Shown here: positions 25,746 to 34,419 of the stretch, piece after piece | Layout of the letters: the number at the start of each line of letters is the position of its first letter | Position numbering within the stretch: position 1 is the first letter of the stretch | DNA from: Paracoccaceae bacterium | Lineage (GTDB): Bacteria > Pseudomonadota > Alphaproteobacteria > Rhodobacterales > Rhodobacteraceae | Direction: 5' to 3' | DNA: 64,000 nucleotides | Assembly: GCA_024636555.1 (NCBI GenBank) | Contig: JAGXGW010000061.1 | Location: 1 to 64,000, forward strand | Position numbers and translations under genes: made by a program | Notes under the pieces: model-generated | Told to the model about the DNA's origin: nothing | Databases searched by the model: none | What the model saw: the letters and a program-made list of their open reading frames with translations, nothing else

Positions 25746-26210
25746 ATGACCAAAAGCGACTCCAAGGCAGATTTAGTAGCGACCGTTGCAGCCTCTTACG
25801 CGGCGCGACCTGACGTGACGGCCGACGATATCGTCGCGCTCGTTTCCAAGCTGCGCCGTGAATTCGGCGAACCCGAACAGGGCAGCGTTGACGCGCGGCC
25901 GCCGGCCCACGGACCCGTGCGGGCCGAACCCGCCATTCCGATCGAGAAAGCCGTGACGCATGACAAGGTGTTTTGCCTTTGCTGTGGCAAGGGTTTCAAG
26001 ATGTTGAAAAGACATCTTGGGGCAGAGCACGGCCTGACCGAGGCTGCCTACCGCGCCATGTTCGGCCTGTCGGAGGATGTGCCTCTGGTCGCGCCCAGCT
26101 ATTCGAACCGCAAGGCGAAATACGCGCGCGAGGTTGGTTTCGGCAAATACGATCGCGGCGAAGCAAGCGCAGGCCGTTCGGAAACCGAAGAAAATCAAAG
26201 CATATCCTGA
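25746..26210 (+). CDS. MucR/Ros-family zinc-finger transcriptional regulator
   Basis: The 154-residue protein has the Ros-type C2H2 zinc finger with C77 and C80 (FCLCCG), H90 and H95 (KRHLGAEH), then the family segment GLTEAAYRAMFGL. MucR proteins are H-NS-like repressors or regulators in alphaproteobacteria and control motility, exopolysaccharide and CtrA-linked genes. Its position directly before motB suggests a role in flagellar control. The C-terminal tail is charged and probably disordered. motB follows after 78 bases. Confidence 0.88.
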   Translation: MTKSDSKADLVATVAASYAARPDVTADDIVALVSKLRREFGEPEQGSVDARPPAHGPVRAEPAIPIEKAVTHDKVFCLCCGKGFKMLKRHLGAEHGLTEAAYRAMFGLSEDVPLVAPSYSNRKAKYAREVGFGKYDRGEASAGRSETEENQSIS

Positions 26211-26288
26211 ATGTAGGGACGCAGTACGCCGCGCCTTGCCCTCTGGCGTGGCCTGTGTGTCTGACCTCAAGCAGAGGGGCGCGGACCA

Positions 26289-27311
26289 ATGGCCGAGCAG
26301 CAGATTATCATCCGGAAAAGCGAAGATCATCATGATCATGACCACCATGGTGGCGGATGGAAAGTGGCCTATGCCGATTTCATGACAGCCATGATGGCTT
26401 TCTTCCTTCTGCTCTGGATCATTTCCGCGGCAGACGAGCAGAAGCTTCAGGGATTGGCCGAGTTTTTCACGCCTACGGACTCCACGATCATCGGCGGGCA
26501 GGGCTTTCTGGACGGGCAGGTGTTTGGCCCCGAGGGCGCTTTCAGCGGAATTGACGGGGACAGTTTTCAGGTCCAGCCGCCCAGTTTCGGACGTGAGGCT
26601 CCGATCTCGCCGCCAGACGACAGCCCCCGCGCATTGGAACCGCGTGTCGTTGTGGAATATGCGGAGAATCCGCCGCGCGATGCGTGGGATGTCTTCGAGG
26701 AGCGCGGAACTGAATCCGCTGAGGACACGAAAGACGAAATCGATCCGGCCTTGCTGGCGGAACGCGAGGCGCGTGCAGCGCGCCTTGACGAGGTTGCGGA
26801 TGAAATTCTGGTGGCGGTCGCCGAAAATCTTGCGCTGGTGGAGCTTGAATCAAATCTGCGGATCGACCGGACGCCGGACGGTTTGCTGGTCCAGATACTG
26901 GATCAGGAGAACCGTCCGATGTTCGCCTCCGGAAGCGCCAAGGTAACCGCCGCCACGCGCGAACTGGTGCAGATCATCGGGCTTGCCGTGTCTGATCTTG
27001 TCTATCCGCTTGCGATCACCGGCCATACTGATGCGGTGCCATTCACGACGCGCAGCGATTACGGGAACTGGGAGTTGTCGGCGGACCGTGCGAATGCGAC
27101 GCGTCGTACCTTGTTGGAGGGGGGAGTCGGACCAGAGCGGATCTCACGCGTTTCGGGCCTCGCTGACACGATGCCGCTGAATGCAACATCGCCGGATGCC
27201 CCGGAGAATCGTCGGATCACGATGCTGCTGATTTATCCTGACCCGTTGATTGGCCTCAATGCGAGCTTCGAGGATGATCCCGCCCCCGAAATAACCTCCC
27301 CTGAAGAGTAA
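26289..27311 (+). CDS. motB: Flagellar stator protein MotB
   Basis: MotB carries the proton-binding aspartate of the stator and anchors it to peptidoglycan. It has 340 residues: a His/Asp-rich cytoplasmic tail (residues 13-20), a membrane helix with the essential D30 in YADFMTAMMAFFLLLWII, and a plug and linker. The OmpA-like peptidoglycan-binding domain covers about 195-320 (ITGHTDAVPF, then SADRANATRRTLL). The linker of about 90 residues between the plug and the OmpA domain (roughly 90-180) is acidic and long. It is downstream of mucR. Confidence 0.92.
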   Translation: MAEQQIIIRKSEDHHDHDHHGGGWKVAYADFMTAMMAFFLLLWIISAADEQKLQGLAEFFTPTDSTIIGGQGFLDGQVFGPEGAFSGIDGDSFQVQPPSFGREAPISPPDDSPRALEPRVVVEYAENPPRDAWDVFEERGTESAEDTKDEIDPALLAEREARAARLDEVADEILVAVAENLALVELESNLRIDRTPDGLLVQILDQENRPMFASGSAKVTAATRELVQIIGLAVSDLVYPLAITGHTDAVPFTTRSDYGNWELSADRANATRRTLLEGGVGPERISRVSGLADTMPLNATSPDAPENRRITMLLIYPDPLIGLNASFEDDPAPEITSPEE

Positions 27312-27717
27312 AATACAGCCTCCCGCAGCGGCAGCAATCGGCCGGAAAAGTCTGAGATTTGAAAATTTCCTCGGAAGGTCTGCGCCAGGCGCTTGATCAA
27401 AATAAAAAAAGAGCTGTCAAGTTATTTATCGTTAAGTGACTTCACTGAAGCGTGACGAGCACACTCTAAAAGGATTGTGTTCCACTTGGGGCGCGCGCCT
27501 CTCGGATGCAAAACGAAAAGCGCTGGATTTTTTCAGTTCGCCGTGTCTCTGACCGCCTATCAACACATTATGCCCCAGAAAAAACATGAATATTTAGGCC
27601 GTTACGGGCCTTACATCCCGTTTGGACCCATACAACTTTAACATTTCAATTCTTTCGAGAACATTAACCAGGAACTAATGTGATTGAGGGCGGGCAATAA
27701 GGCAGCGGGAGCTTTTT
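27312..27717 (+). other. 406-base intergenic region after motB
   Basis: No gene is seen. It is AT-rich, with a small dyad AGGCC, GTTACG, GGCCT at about 27597-27612. Near its end is TTAA, seven bases, CTAA (27664-27678), one base from a CtrA box, about 40 bases before the next gene. It may carry that gene's promoter, or an sRNA I cannot recognise. Confidence 0.45.
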
Positions 27718-28491
27718 ATGCGACATGACCGACTTCTGGAATTGATCTGGCAGGGTGACATCCAGCCTGCGTCCGGTCCTGGTGCGGGCCGCTTGCAGCG
27801 CGGGTTGAGCGCGTTGCTGCCCTTGCGCACTGTCTATCTGTCGGCCGCTTCCGGTGTGGATCGCAGATGTATCAAGACAGATGATGTCGAACTGCTGCCT
27901 GAGCTTCCTTTGGGCGATGTGCTGGCCGAGGAACTGTCGATTGATGTGCCAGCCGGATCGTTCGTGGTGATCAGTGACGGCGCGCTTCTGGACAATTTGG
28001 CGCTGGAAGACGAGCTGTCCTACGATCTGGGCGTGCTTGTTGCCGAGGCTTTGCTGGGTGTAATCCGCGCCGGCGTCTTTCCATGCGAGCGGGAAACGGA
28101 TGCGCTTTTCGCAATGGCCCAGTCCTATCACGCGATGATCGACGGCTCCGGTTTCGTGCATCTTGGGCTAAAACCTTCGTGGTTCCGTGTCGGGCTTGCC
28201 GCAGGGCTTTGCACCTATTGGGCCGGCGCGCGAACAGCGCTCAGCGATACAAGCGGGCTGTTCCTGCGGCCCGACTTTCTGTCCTGCCCGAAGCTGCATG
28301 ATTACCTGCGAAACCTTGATAGCAACTTTACCGCGCCAAATCGCGTGTCTGCAGGCCTGATGCTGTTTACCGGTGGAACCTGCAGCTATGGTGCATGGCT
28401 CTCCAAGGTGGAGAAGGCAGTGACAGCCGAACTCGATGCACATTTGATCCGGACTTGCGGTAACGGCCGCTCTCAGGAGTTGCGAGCGTAG
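27718..28491 (+). CDS. Uncharacterised cytoplasmic protein of the flagellar cluster
   Basis: I do not recognise this 257-residue protein. It has no signal peptide or clear membrane helix. The N-terminal half contains a hydrophobic beta-rich region (SFVVISDGALLDNL) and the middle a helical segment (YDLGVLVAEALLGVIRAGVF); it has several cysteines without an obvious motif. The composition is ordinary for the genome. The start has GCGGGA nine bases upstream. It precedes the sigma-factor gene but is separated from it by a promoter with a CtrA box, so it is probably a separate transcript, perhaps itself CtrA-controlled. Confidence 0.6.
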   Translation: MRHDRLLELIWQGDIQPASGPGAGRLQRGLSALLPLRTVYLSAASGVDRRCIKTDDVELLPELPLGDVLAEELSIDVPAGSFVVISDGALLDNLALEDELSYDLGVLVAEALLGVIRAGVFPCERETDALFAMAQSYHAMIDGSGFVHLGLKPSWFRVGLAAGLCTYWAGARTALSDTSGLFLRPDFLSCPKLHDYLRNLDSNFTAPNRVSAGLMLFTGGTCSYGAWLSKVEKAVTAELDAHLIRTCGNGRSQELRA

Positions 28492-28503
28492 GTGGTCAGG
28501 CAA

Positions 28504-28519
28504 TTAATCATGTATTAAC
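28504..28519 (+). promoter_or_regulatory. CtrA-binding box upstream of the sigma-factor gene
   Basis: TTAATCATGTATTAAC is a perfect match to the CtrA consensus TTAA, seven bases, TTAAC. It lies 83 bases before the ATG at 28587. The ten bases AATCATGTAT within it recur in the flgF upstream region. Confidence 0.7.
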
Positions 28520-28586
28520 CAGATTATTATTTAATATTGTCTATTTTTATGTATGACTAATCTTGTAATTTATGCGAGTGGTCATC

Positions 28587-29327
28587 ATGAAAAGCACCCT
28601 CCAGGCGGCATTACGCGAACCTCTCCTGACGATTGACTCGGAACGCGATGCGATCCGACGCTGGCAAAACGAAGGCGACCGGCATGCACTCGAGCTTCTG
28701 TTGCGCAGCCACGCGCGGCAGGCTTGGTCGCAGGCGCTGCGTTATGCTGACAATCCGGTGGACCTTGACGACCTTGTCGCCGAAGGAATGATCGGGCTGA
28801 TGCGTGCGGCCAATAGTTTTGACCTCAAGATGAATCTGCGCTTTTCCACCTACGCAGCCTATTGGGTCATGAACGGCGTCTTTACCGCGCTCGCCCGGAT
28901 CGGCACCGTCATAGATATGCCGGTGCGGACCTATCTCGATGCCCGCATGGGGCGGTTGAGCGGCGACGATGCCGGACTGTCCTATTTGGCGACGCAAGGT
29001 GCTGTGCCGCTTGATGCGGGTGGCGAGGGGCTTTCCCTGTCCGAGCGTTTGCCCTGTTCCAGCATGACGCCCGCCGAAGCCACCGAGACGCGCTCGGCGC
29101 AGGCTTTGCTGCAAAGGCTGCTCGATCAGGCGCTGGCGTCGCTTGATCCAACGGAAAAGGCCATCATCCTGCGCCGCAGACTGGCTGCCGATCCGGAAAC
29201 GGCAGAGGCAGTTGCCGCCGATCTGGGAATGTCGGTGCAACGGCTGCGCCAAGGTGAAACGCGCGCTTTGACCCGTCTGCGCCGCGACCTTGTTGCGCGC
29301 GGTTTCAGCCGCGCCATGCTGCATTGA
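28587..29327 (+). CDS. RpoH-like sigma-70-family factor in the flagellar cluster
   Basis: The 246-residue RNA polymerase sigma factor has region 2 at about residues 40-115 (DLDDLVAEGMIGLMRAANSF, then NLRFSTYAAYWVMNGVF). Region 4 lies at about 180-235 (LDPTEKAIILRRRLAADPETAEA, then LRQGETRALTRLRRDL), closest in style to RpoH (RRLADDPVT...RQIE) rather than FliA. The RpoH box is poorly preserved, so it is a divergent member. The upstream perfect CtrA box and the following fliK-flgD suggest it is an early-induced factor directing later flagellar promoters. An ATG at 28572 is an alternative start. Confidence 0.75.
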   Translation: MKSTLQAALREPLLTIDSERDAIRRWQNEGDRHALELLLRSHARQAWSQALRYADNPVDLDDLVAEGMIGLMRAANSFDLKMNLRFSTYAAYWVMNGVFTALARIGTVIDMPVRTYLDARMGRLSGDDAGLSYLATQGAVPLDAGGEGLSLSERLPCSSMTPAEATETRSAQALLQRLLDQALASLDPTEKAIILRRRLAADPETAEAVAADLGMSVQRLRQGETRALTRLRRDLVARGFSRAMLH

Positions 29328-29337
29328 GAGAGAACAA

Positions 29338-30636
29338 ATGATGATGTCCCTACTTGCCGGTTTGGCACCTCTCACGTCATCTCCGCATGCGAAAGGGGAG
29401 GCGGATCCTGCGCTGAAATCGTCGACTCCCGGTAATCTGAAGCCCGACGCGCAGAGTACCACCTCAACCTCGGTACAGCCGGAGCAAGGAAAACCCGCAG
29501 ACTTTGCCGCCCTGCTTGCGGCGGTTTGGCCTCAATCGGGCCAGCAGGGTCTGGCGGGCAAGGCGCAGACCCTGCCGGTCAAACCGCCTGTGGACGCCGC
29601 GCTGGAAAATTTCACCGCAGAGTTGAATGCGCTGGTCTCGTCACTCACGGAAAAACCTGATGCATCCGATCTGTCCGGAATGGTGACGGCCTTTGTGGGG
29701 CTGTTGCAGAACTATGATGCGGCGACAGGCGGTAATGCCACAGCGGTGCTGGTCGAAAACCTGAAGGCGCTCGACAGTGAAGACCTTGCTGTGCTCGACG
29801 CGGCCTCATTGGACCCGGCCATTCTGTTTGCATCACTGGCTGCCCTTGCGGAGATTTCGATGGTTGAAAGCTCCGGTATGCTCGTTCCTTCAGGGCAGGT
29901 GCCGCAGTTGCTCCGGTCTGCAGCCGAGACGGCCTTTCCTGCACGTGACACCTCCCTGAAGGGCAGGGACAGTGCGGATAGCTTGCAGCGCCCGCATGTC
30001 GCGCAGCCGCTGGCCGCTGTGGATACTGTCAAGCCGGTGCAGCAACAGCTCTCCGGCTCGGGCGAGGGTCGCGTTGATTTGCGTACCGTTGTCATGACGG
30101 CGCTTGCGACACCAGGCGCGGGCGCTGAACCGGACGCGGTAGCGCTCGCCTCCGCGCAGAGCGAGACGCGCACTGCATTTTCAGCACCAACCGATATAGC
30201 CCGCGCGGCGGAGGCTCCGCCGCCGCCCGCTTCAGGCTTTGCGCGAAATCTTGCCCAGCAGATCCGGCAGGCCCAATTCACCGACGGTCATACGCGGATT
30301 ACGCTGGCGCCGCGCGGGTTGGGGGAGATCGAGATCGAGATGCGCCCCGACGAGGCAGGCAAGCTCCGGATCGTTTTACGGGCAGAAAACCCGGCGGTTC
30401 TGCATGCCTTGCGCGGGGACCGTGACGGGCTGCTGCTGACGCTGACCGAAAGCGGTGCGGATGTCAGGGATGCCGATCTGAGCTTTGAAGATTTCAGCCA
30501 CAGACAGCGCCGTAATGCGGAAGCTTCCGATGCGCCCACTGGCGGAATTGCGCAAGCCATCGGTCCGGACACACCGGATGTCACCGTGCCCCGGCCAGGG
30601 ATCACCGCGGCAGGCACAGTCGATATGTTAACCTGA
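29338..30636 (+). CDS. fliK: Flagellar hook-length control protein FliK
   Basis: FliK measures the hook and switches the export gate to filament substrates. The 432-residue protein is low-complexity and Ala-rich over most of its length. It ends in the conserved C-terminal Flg_hook domain (about 310-400; ITLAPRGLGEIEIEMRPDEAGKLRIVL), which contacts FlhB. The ATG at 29338 follows GAGAGAG, 10 bases after the sigma-factor stop, and flgD follows after 10 bases. Confidence 0.88.
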   Translation: MMMSLLAGLAPLTSSPHAKGEADPALKSSTPGNLKPDAQSTTSTSVQPEQGKPADFAALLAAVWPQSGQQGLAGKAQTLPVKPPVDAALENFTAELNALVSSLTEKPDASDLSGMVTAFVGLLQNYDAATGGNATAVLVENLKALDSEDLAVLDAASLDPAILFASLAALAEISMVESSGMLVPSGQVPQLLRSAAETAFPARDTSLKGRDSADSLQRPHVAQPLAAVDTVKPVQQQLSGSGEGRVDLRTVVMTALATPGAGAEPDAVALASAQSETRTAFSAPTDIARAAEAPPPPASGFARNLAQQIRQAQFTDGHTRITLAPRGLGEIEIEMRPDEAGKLRIVLRAENPAVLHALRGDRDGLLLTLTESGADVRDADLSFEDFSHRQRRNAEASDAPTGGIAQAIGPDTPDVTVPRPGITAAGTVDMLT

Positions 30637-30646
30637 AGGAAACACC

Positions 30647-31309
30647 ATGGATATTGCACGCATCGCGTCAGCCGCAGACACGCCGAACGGCGCAAGTGTT
30701 GCGAAGGATAAGCTCGACACCGATTACCAGAGTTTCCTCAAACTGCTGATTGCGCAGGTGTCGAACCAGGACCCGTTGGAGCCGATGGATTCCACGACAT
30801 TCGTCTCCCAATTGGCGCAGTTGACCCAGGTGGAGCAATCCATCGTGACCAATGCGAACCTTGAGAAGATCAACCAACGCATGGCCAATGTCGAAGCGCT
30901 CTCGGATGTGCAATTGATCGGGCGCGAGGTGACAGCCGAGACCGACCGCATCGAGCTGCGCGATGGCAGGGCGGCGCTGTCTTATTCCCTCGCGCAGGAG
31001 GCCGAGAATGTGACGGTCATCATCAAATCCATTGATGGCACCGTGATCCGCGAACTGACAGGCCAACCGCGCGCGTCGAAAGTGTCTCATGATCTGGTCT
31101 GGGACGGGCGCGATGTGGATGGGCTGCCGGTTCCGGACGGACTGTTTCAGGTGACGGTCGCCGCCAGTGACGCCACCGGCAACGCCGTAGCCTATCAGAC
31201 GGAATCATCCAGCCGTGTAGAGGAACTGACGTTCCGCGACGGTTATCCTCTGCTGATCCTGCGCAATGGTGCCGAGGCATTTGCGGGCAGCGTGAAATCA
31301 GTGCGGTAG
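30647..31309 (+). CDS. flgD: Flagellar hook scaffold protein FlgD
   Basis: FlgD caps the growing hook and is needed for FlgE assembly. The 220-residue protein has the conserved N-terminal signature (FLKLLIAQVSNQDPLEPMDSTTFVSQLAQ). An FlgD Ig-like/tudor domain follows (about 95-190, with VWDGRDVDGLPVPDGLFQVTV). GAAGGAAA lies before the ATG. It is the last gene of the sigma-fliK-flgD unit and meets the minus-strand basal-body unit tail-to-tail. Confidence 0.95.
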   Translation: MDIARIASAADTPNGASVAKDKLDTDYQSFLKLLIAQVSNQDPLEPMDSTTFVSQLAQLTQVEQSIVTNANLEKINQRMANVEALSDVQLIGREVTAETDRIELRDGRAALSYSLAQEAENVTVIIKSIDGTVIRELTGQPRASKVSHDLVWDGRDVDGLPVPDGLFQVTVAASDATGNAVAYQTESSSRVEELTFRDGYPLLILRNGAEAFAGSVKSVR

Positions 31310-31311
31310 GC

Positions 31312-31348
31312 CGCCTGCTTTCACAGGCGTCGCCTAGTTATAGGCGAC
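31312..31348 (+). terminator. Pair of hairpins between convergent flgD and the FliL-like gene
   Basis: CGCCTG, CTTTCA, CAGGCG (31312-31329) and GTCGCCTA, GTTA, TAGGCGAC (31329-31348) form two adjacent perfect stems. The second covers the stop codon of the minus-strand gene. Probably a bidirectional terminator; T runs are weak. Confidence 0.5.
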
Positions 31349-31954
31349 GTCATGCTTGTAAAGCGTCAGGAACAGCACGTCCTCGACATCGGTAAAGCTT
31401 TGTTGAAGCTGGGAGGTGAGCCTGCCCGACAGCTCGCGCGAGTCGATGGTCACTCCGCGCATGATCGGTGTATCGGCAGCGCTGGCCATGGCCTGCTCGA
31501 TCGCGGCCTGCAGCCGTGCGGCATTTTGTGGAACCTCGTAATGGGCCGCGCTTTCCGCATCTCTGATCGACACGGCAAGGTCCGCAACGACGAAACTCAC
31601 ACTTTTCGACTTGCGGACAGGAAATGTCACATTCGCCATTCTGATCAGATGCGGGCCGGATGCCTCTTGCGTCGGCGTCTCGCTGGCTGAAGTCTCGCTG
31701 GCTGAAGTCTGGCGGCCTGCTGTTTGGCGCGTTGTCGCAGGAGAGGGCGCGTCAGCCGCCGCTTTTTCGGTTTTGGCCTCTGCGGCGCGCAAGATAGCCT
31801 CTGCTCGCGTCTCCTGCTTGGACGGTGCCGCGGCATCGGCCACAGCCATGCTACCGGCGTCGCGCTCCTGACCTGTCACCAATGTCCCCGCCGCAAAGCC
31901 GAGTGACGCGAAACCGCCGACAACGAGAATCGCCAAGACTGGAAACAGCTTCAT
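31334..31954 (-). CDS. FliL-like membrane protein
   Basis: The 206-residue protein has an N-terminal membrane helix (about 5-24), an Ala/Thr/Ser-rich linker with a short repeat (SETSASETPTQ) and a periplasmic C-terminal domain (about 105-206). The layout and ending (DVEDVLFLTLYKHDV) resemble FliL, which supports stators. A separate, clearer FliL lies at 51906, so this would be a paralogue. I favour the ATG at 31954, with CAGGGA upstream; an ATG at 31972 is possible. It is last in the flgF-flgG-flgA-flgH unit. Confidence 0.55.
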   Translation of the reverse strand: MKLFPVLAILVVGGFASLGFAAGTLVTGQERDAGSMAVADAAAPSKQETRAEAILRAAEAKTEKAAADAPSPATTRQTAGRQTSASETSASETPTQEASGPHLIRMANVTFPVRKSKSVSFVVADLAVSIRDAESAAHYEVPQNAARLQAAIEQAMASAADTPIMRGVTIDSRELSGRLTSQLQQSFTDVEDVLFLTLYKHDVAYN

Positions 31955-32019
31955 TAATTGGTCCCTGAACATACTTAGCCAATCGCCGGATGACAGGTAA
32001 TTGGGGCAAGAGTTCAGCC

Positions 32020-32835
32020 TCAATAGGGCAAGACAATGTCAACAATATCTTCCCCGTAACTGCGCTGCTGTTGGCGCGACAATTGACCCCGTCCACCGTA
32101 GGTGATGCGGGCTTCGGCCACCTTTTCATAGGGAATCGAGTTGTTCATGCGAATATCCTGCGGCCTGATGATGCCTGCCACCCGCAATTCGCGAAGTTCC
32201 TGGTTCACCTTCACTTCCTGACGGCCCGCGATCACGAGATTGCCGTTCGGAAGGGTCTGGATGACCAGTGCGGCAACTTTGAGGTTGATCGATTCGCCCC
32301 TGTTGATCTGGCCGGAGCCGGATGCCTCAAAGCTGGAGCTGAGGTCGATGATGTCTCCGGTCGGCAGGTTGTCGAGACCTATTATACTTGGGATTCCCGC
32401 GGAACCGGAACCTTCGCGTTCGCGCCGCGTCGCGTTACGCATTTGTGCGCGGTCGTCGATGCGGATGTCGATAGTCAGGATATCCCCGACGCGGGCGGCG
32501 CGCTGGTCCGAGAAGAACCCGCCCGATCCGCGCTGCCACAGCGATGCGGCCTCGGCGCGGTGCAGTATGCGCGGCGGCTCCGGCGGGGGCATCGGGATCT
32601 GGACAAAGTTTGCCTCGGGTATCGCGCCGCCCGACACGGAGATGTCGGACACCTGCGGATCGCGGTTGAACGCTTCGCGGGGATCAGCGCAGGCCGCGAG
32701 CGTGGCCATCACAACGAGCGCACAGCCAAGTCGCACAGGCATTGCATTGCGGGCTGGTTGCGGAATGACGGCGCTGGGCATGTGCGTTGCAAGACTTTGG
32801 CGCATCTGCGCGTGACGGAATGTTGGGGTGTTCAC
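32020..32835 (-). CDS. flgH: Flagellar L-ring lipoprotein FlgH
   Basis: FlgH forms the outer-membrane ring around the rod. The frame opens at a GTG overlapping the flgA stop (271 residues). The lipobox TLAAC, however, would be 18 residues from an internal ATG at 32742, which gives a classical lipoprotein signal (PVRLGCALVVMATLAAC), so that start is a serious alternative. The rest matches FlgH: a GSGGFFSDQRAARVGDILTI segment, VKAALVIQTLPNGNLVIAGRQEV-like strands and the IRPQDIRMNNSIPYEKVAEARITY tail. Confidence 0.92.
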   Translation of the reverse strand: MNTPTFRHAQMRQSLATHMPSAVIPQPARNAMPVRLGCALVVMATLAACADPREAFNRDPQVSDISVSGGAIPEANFVQIPMPPPEPPRILHRAEAASLWQRGSGGFFSDQRAARVGDILTIDIRIDDRAQMRNATRREREGSGSAGIPSIIGLDNLPTGDIIDLSSSFEASGSGQINRGESINLKVAALVIQTLPNGNLVIAGRQEVKVNQELRELRVAGIIRPQDIRMNNSIPYEKVAEARITYGGRGQLSRQQQRSYGEDIVDIVLPY

Positions 32836-33542
32836 CGGCTGACCTCTACGATGCCGTCGGCTGTGGCGATGCCAACGACGGCTGTGTTGCTGACAAGATT
32901 GACGATCCGCACTTCCTGACCGCGATGCGCGTCGCCAAGCGCACGGCCGGGCGCGGACAGCAGCAGCGCCCCGTCACTGAAGCGGATGGTCACGAGGCTG
33001 CCGCGACCGACCACAAGCGGTTGCATAACGGCCTGAACCATCACGGCGCGACCTTCGGTCAACAGGCTGCGGACCTGCATTCCGATCAGATCGGCAGGGT
33101 CCGTGATCGCGAAGGCACCGATGCGGCTGGCGGGCAGATGCACCGTGCCGATATCACTCTCGGCGACGATATCGCCCGGCATCAGGCGGCGCAGTGGCAC
33201 CGGCACCGCGACGATCAGCATGGCCGTTCCGCTGACGCGCAGCACCTCGTTGGACCCCGTCACGACATTGGCCGCGAACCGGCCTGTGGCAGGGTCCATC
33301 CACCATGCCGAAATGAGGACGGGATCACGCGGCGCGCCCGGATTGACCGAAATTTCGAACCGCCCCCGCGCAGGCATCGCAAGCCCTGCGCTGTCGCGGG
33401 CCTTCTCGCCGATCAATTCTTCGAGCGAAACCGCCCCCGCAAAGGCGGGGCTGCAAAGCGTGAATACAAGGGCGAGCATGGCGCAGCCAAGGCGCAGGAC
33501 GGCAGAGCAGGCAGGCCGAAATGGCAAAGCGGTGTTGTTCAT
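32832..33542 (-). CDS. flgA: Flagellar P-ring assembly chaperone FlgA
   Basis: FlgA is a periplasmic chaperone needed for FlgI to form the P-ring. The 236-residue protein has a signal peptide (about 1-36, LALVFTLCSPAFA) and a SAF-type domain with the FlgA ending (about 110-235: LRRLMPGDIVAESDIGTVHLP, then GRAVMVQAVMQPLVVGRGSLVTI). It lies 4 bases after flgG and overlaps flgH by 4 bases. Confidence 0.92.
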   Translation of the reverse strand: MNNTALPFRPACSAVLRLGCAMLALVFTLCSPAFAGAVSLEELIGEKARDSAGLAMPARGRFEISVNPGAPRDPVLISAWWMDPATGRFAANVVTGSNEVLRVSGTAMLIVAVPVPLRRLMPGDIVAESDIGTVHLPASRIGAFAITDPADLIGMQVRSLLTEGRAVMVQAVMQPLVVGRGSLVTIRFSDGALLLSAPGRALGDAHRGQEVRIVNLVSNTAVVGIATADGIVEVSR

Positions 33543-33546
33543 CGGC

Positions 33547-34332
33547 CTAGCGGATCTGGTTCGCGGTGGACATCATCTGGTCCGCGGTGGAAATCGCCTT
33601 GGAGTTCATCTCGTAGGCCCGCTGCGCCGAGATCAGATCGGTGATCTGCTGGATAATGTTCACGTTGGAATTCTCCAGATAACCCTGCCGGATGATCCCG
33701 ACACCCGGATCGCCGGGGTTGGCCTGCAACGGGTCTCCCGATGCGGTGGTGGCCTGTAACAGGTTGTTGCCAAGCGCCCGCATCCCCGCTTCGTTCACGA
33801 AAGTCGCCATCGTGATCCGGCCCAGATCGACCGGCACGGGATCGTTCTCGACATAGGCCATGACGGTGCCCGTCTCGCCCACGGCAACGTTGACCGTATT
33901 GTCGGGCAGCACGATGCCGGGGTCCAGCTCATAGCCCTGAAGCGTCACAAGCTGACCTTCGGGTGATAGCTGGAATGCGCCGTCCCGTGTGAAGGCCTGA
34001 CCGCCATCGGGCAGGTTCACGGTAAAGAAGCCGCGCCCGTCGATTGCCAGATCAAGCTGGTTCTCGGTGGCCATCAGCCCGCCTTGGGTGTTGAGCCGTA
34101 TCGTGCCCGCCGTCTGCACGCCAAGGCCCACATCGACGCCCGTGGGGCGCATCGTGCCCGCATCCGAGGTTTGCGAGCCCTCCCGCCGTTGCGTCTCGTA
34201 GATCAGGTCCTGAAACGCGGCGCGGCTGCTCTTGAAGCCGGTGGTATTGGCGTTGGCGATGTTGTTCGAGATAACGTCGACATTGGTCTGCTGAGCCAGC
34301 ATGCCCGTCGCGGCGATTCCGAGTGCCTTCAT
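33547..34332 (-). CDS. flgG: Flagellar distal rod protein FlgG
   Basis: FlgG forms the distal rod. Its 261 residues match FlgG exactly. The rod/hook N-terminal motif covers about 5-35 (MLAQQTNVDVISNNIANANTTGFK), the GRGFFTVNLPDG segment lies at about 85, and the C-terminal flagellar motif is IQQITDLISAQRAYEMNSKAI. The ATG at 34332 with a GGACAGG site was preferred to the upstream in-frame ATG, because it gives the family N-terminus. flgF is 87 bases upstream. Confidence 0.95.
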   Translation of the reverse strand: MKALGIAATGMLAQQTNVDVISNNIANANTTGFKSSRAAFQDLIYETQRREGSQTSDAGTMRPTGVDVGLGVQTAGTIRLNTQGGLMATENQLDLAIDGRGFFTVNLPDGGQAFTRDGAFQLSPEGQLVTLQGYELDPGIVLPDNTVNVAVGETGTVMAYVENDPVPVDLGRITMATFVNEAGMRALGNNLLQATTASGDPLQANPGDPGVGIIRQGYLENSNVNIIQQITDLISAQRAYEMNSKAISTADQMMSTANQIR

Positions 34333-34419
34333 ATCCTGTCCCCTTGGTCCGGCGAGGCTGTCCATCTGCCTCTTGATCACGTGGTTCTGCGTTGCGGCGT
34401 TTGCGCCAAATAAACTTGC

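Noticed and set aside
27400-27440. Possible CtrA box around TTATTTATCGTTAAG
   Set aside because: The half-site spacing is off by one base and only one half matches.
31680-31715. Short tandem repeat (GCTGAAGTCTCG-type) inside the FliL-like gene
   Set aside because: Only two or three copies within a low-complexity linker; not a CRISPR or a mobile-element feature.
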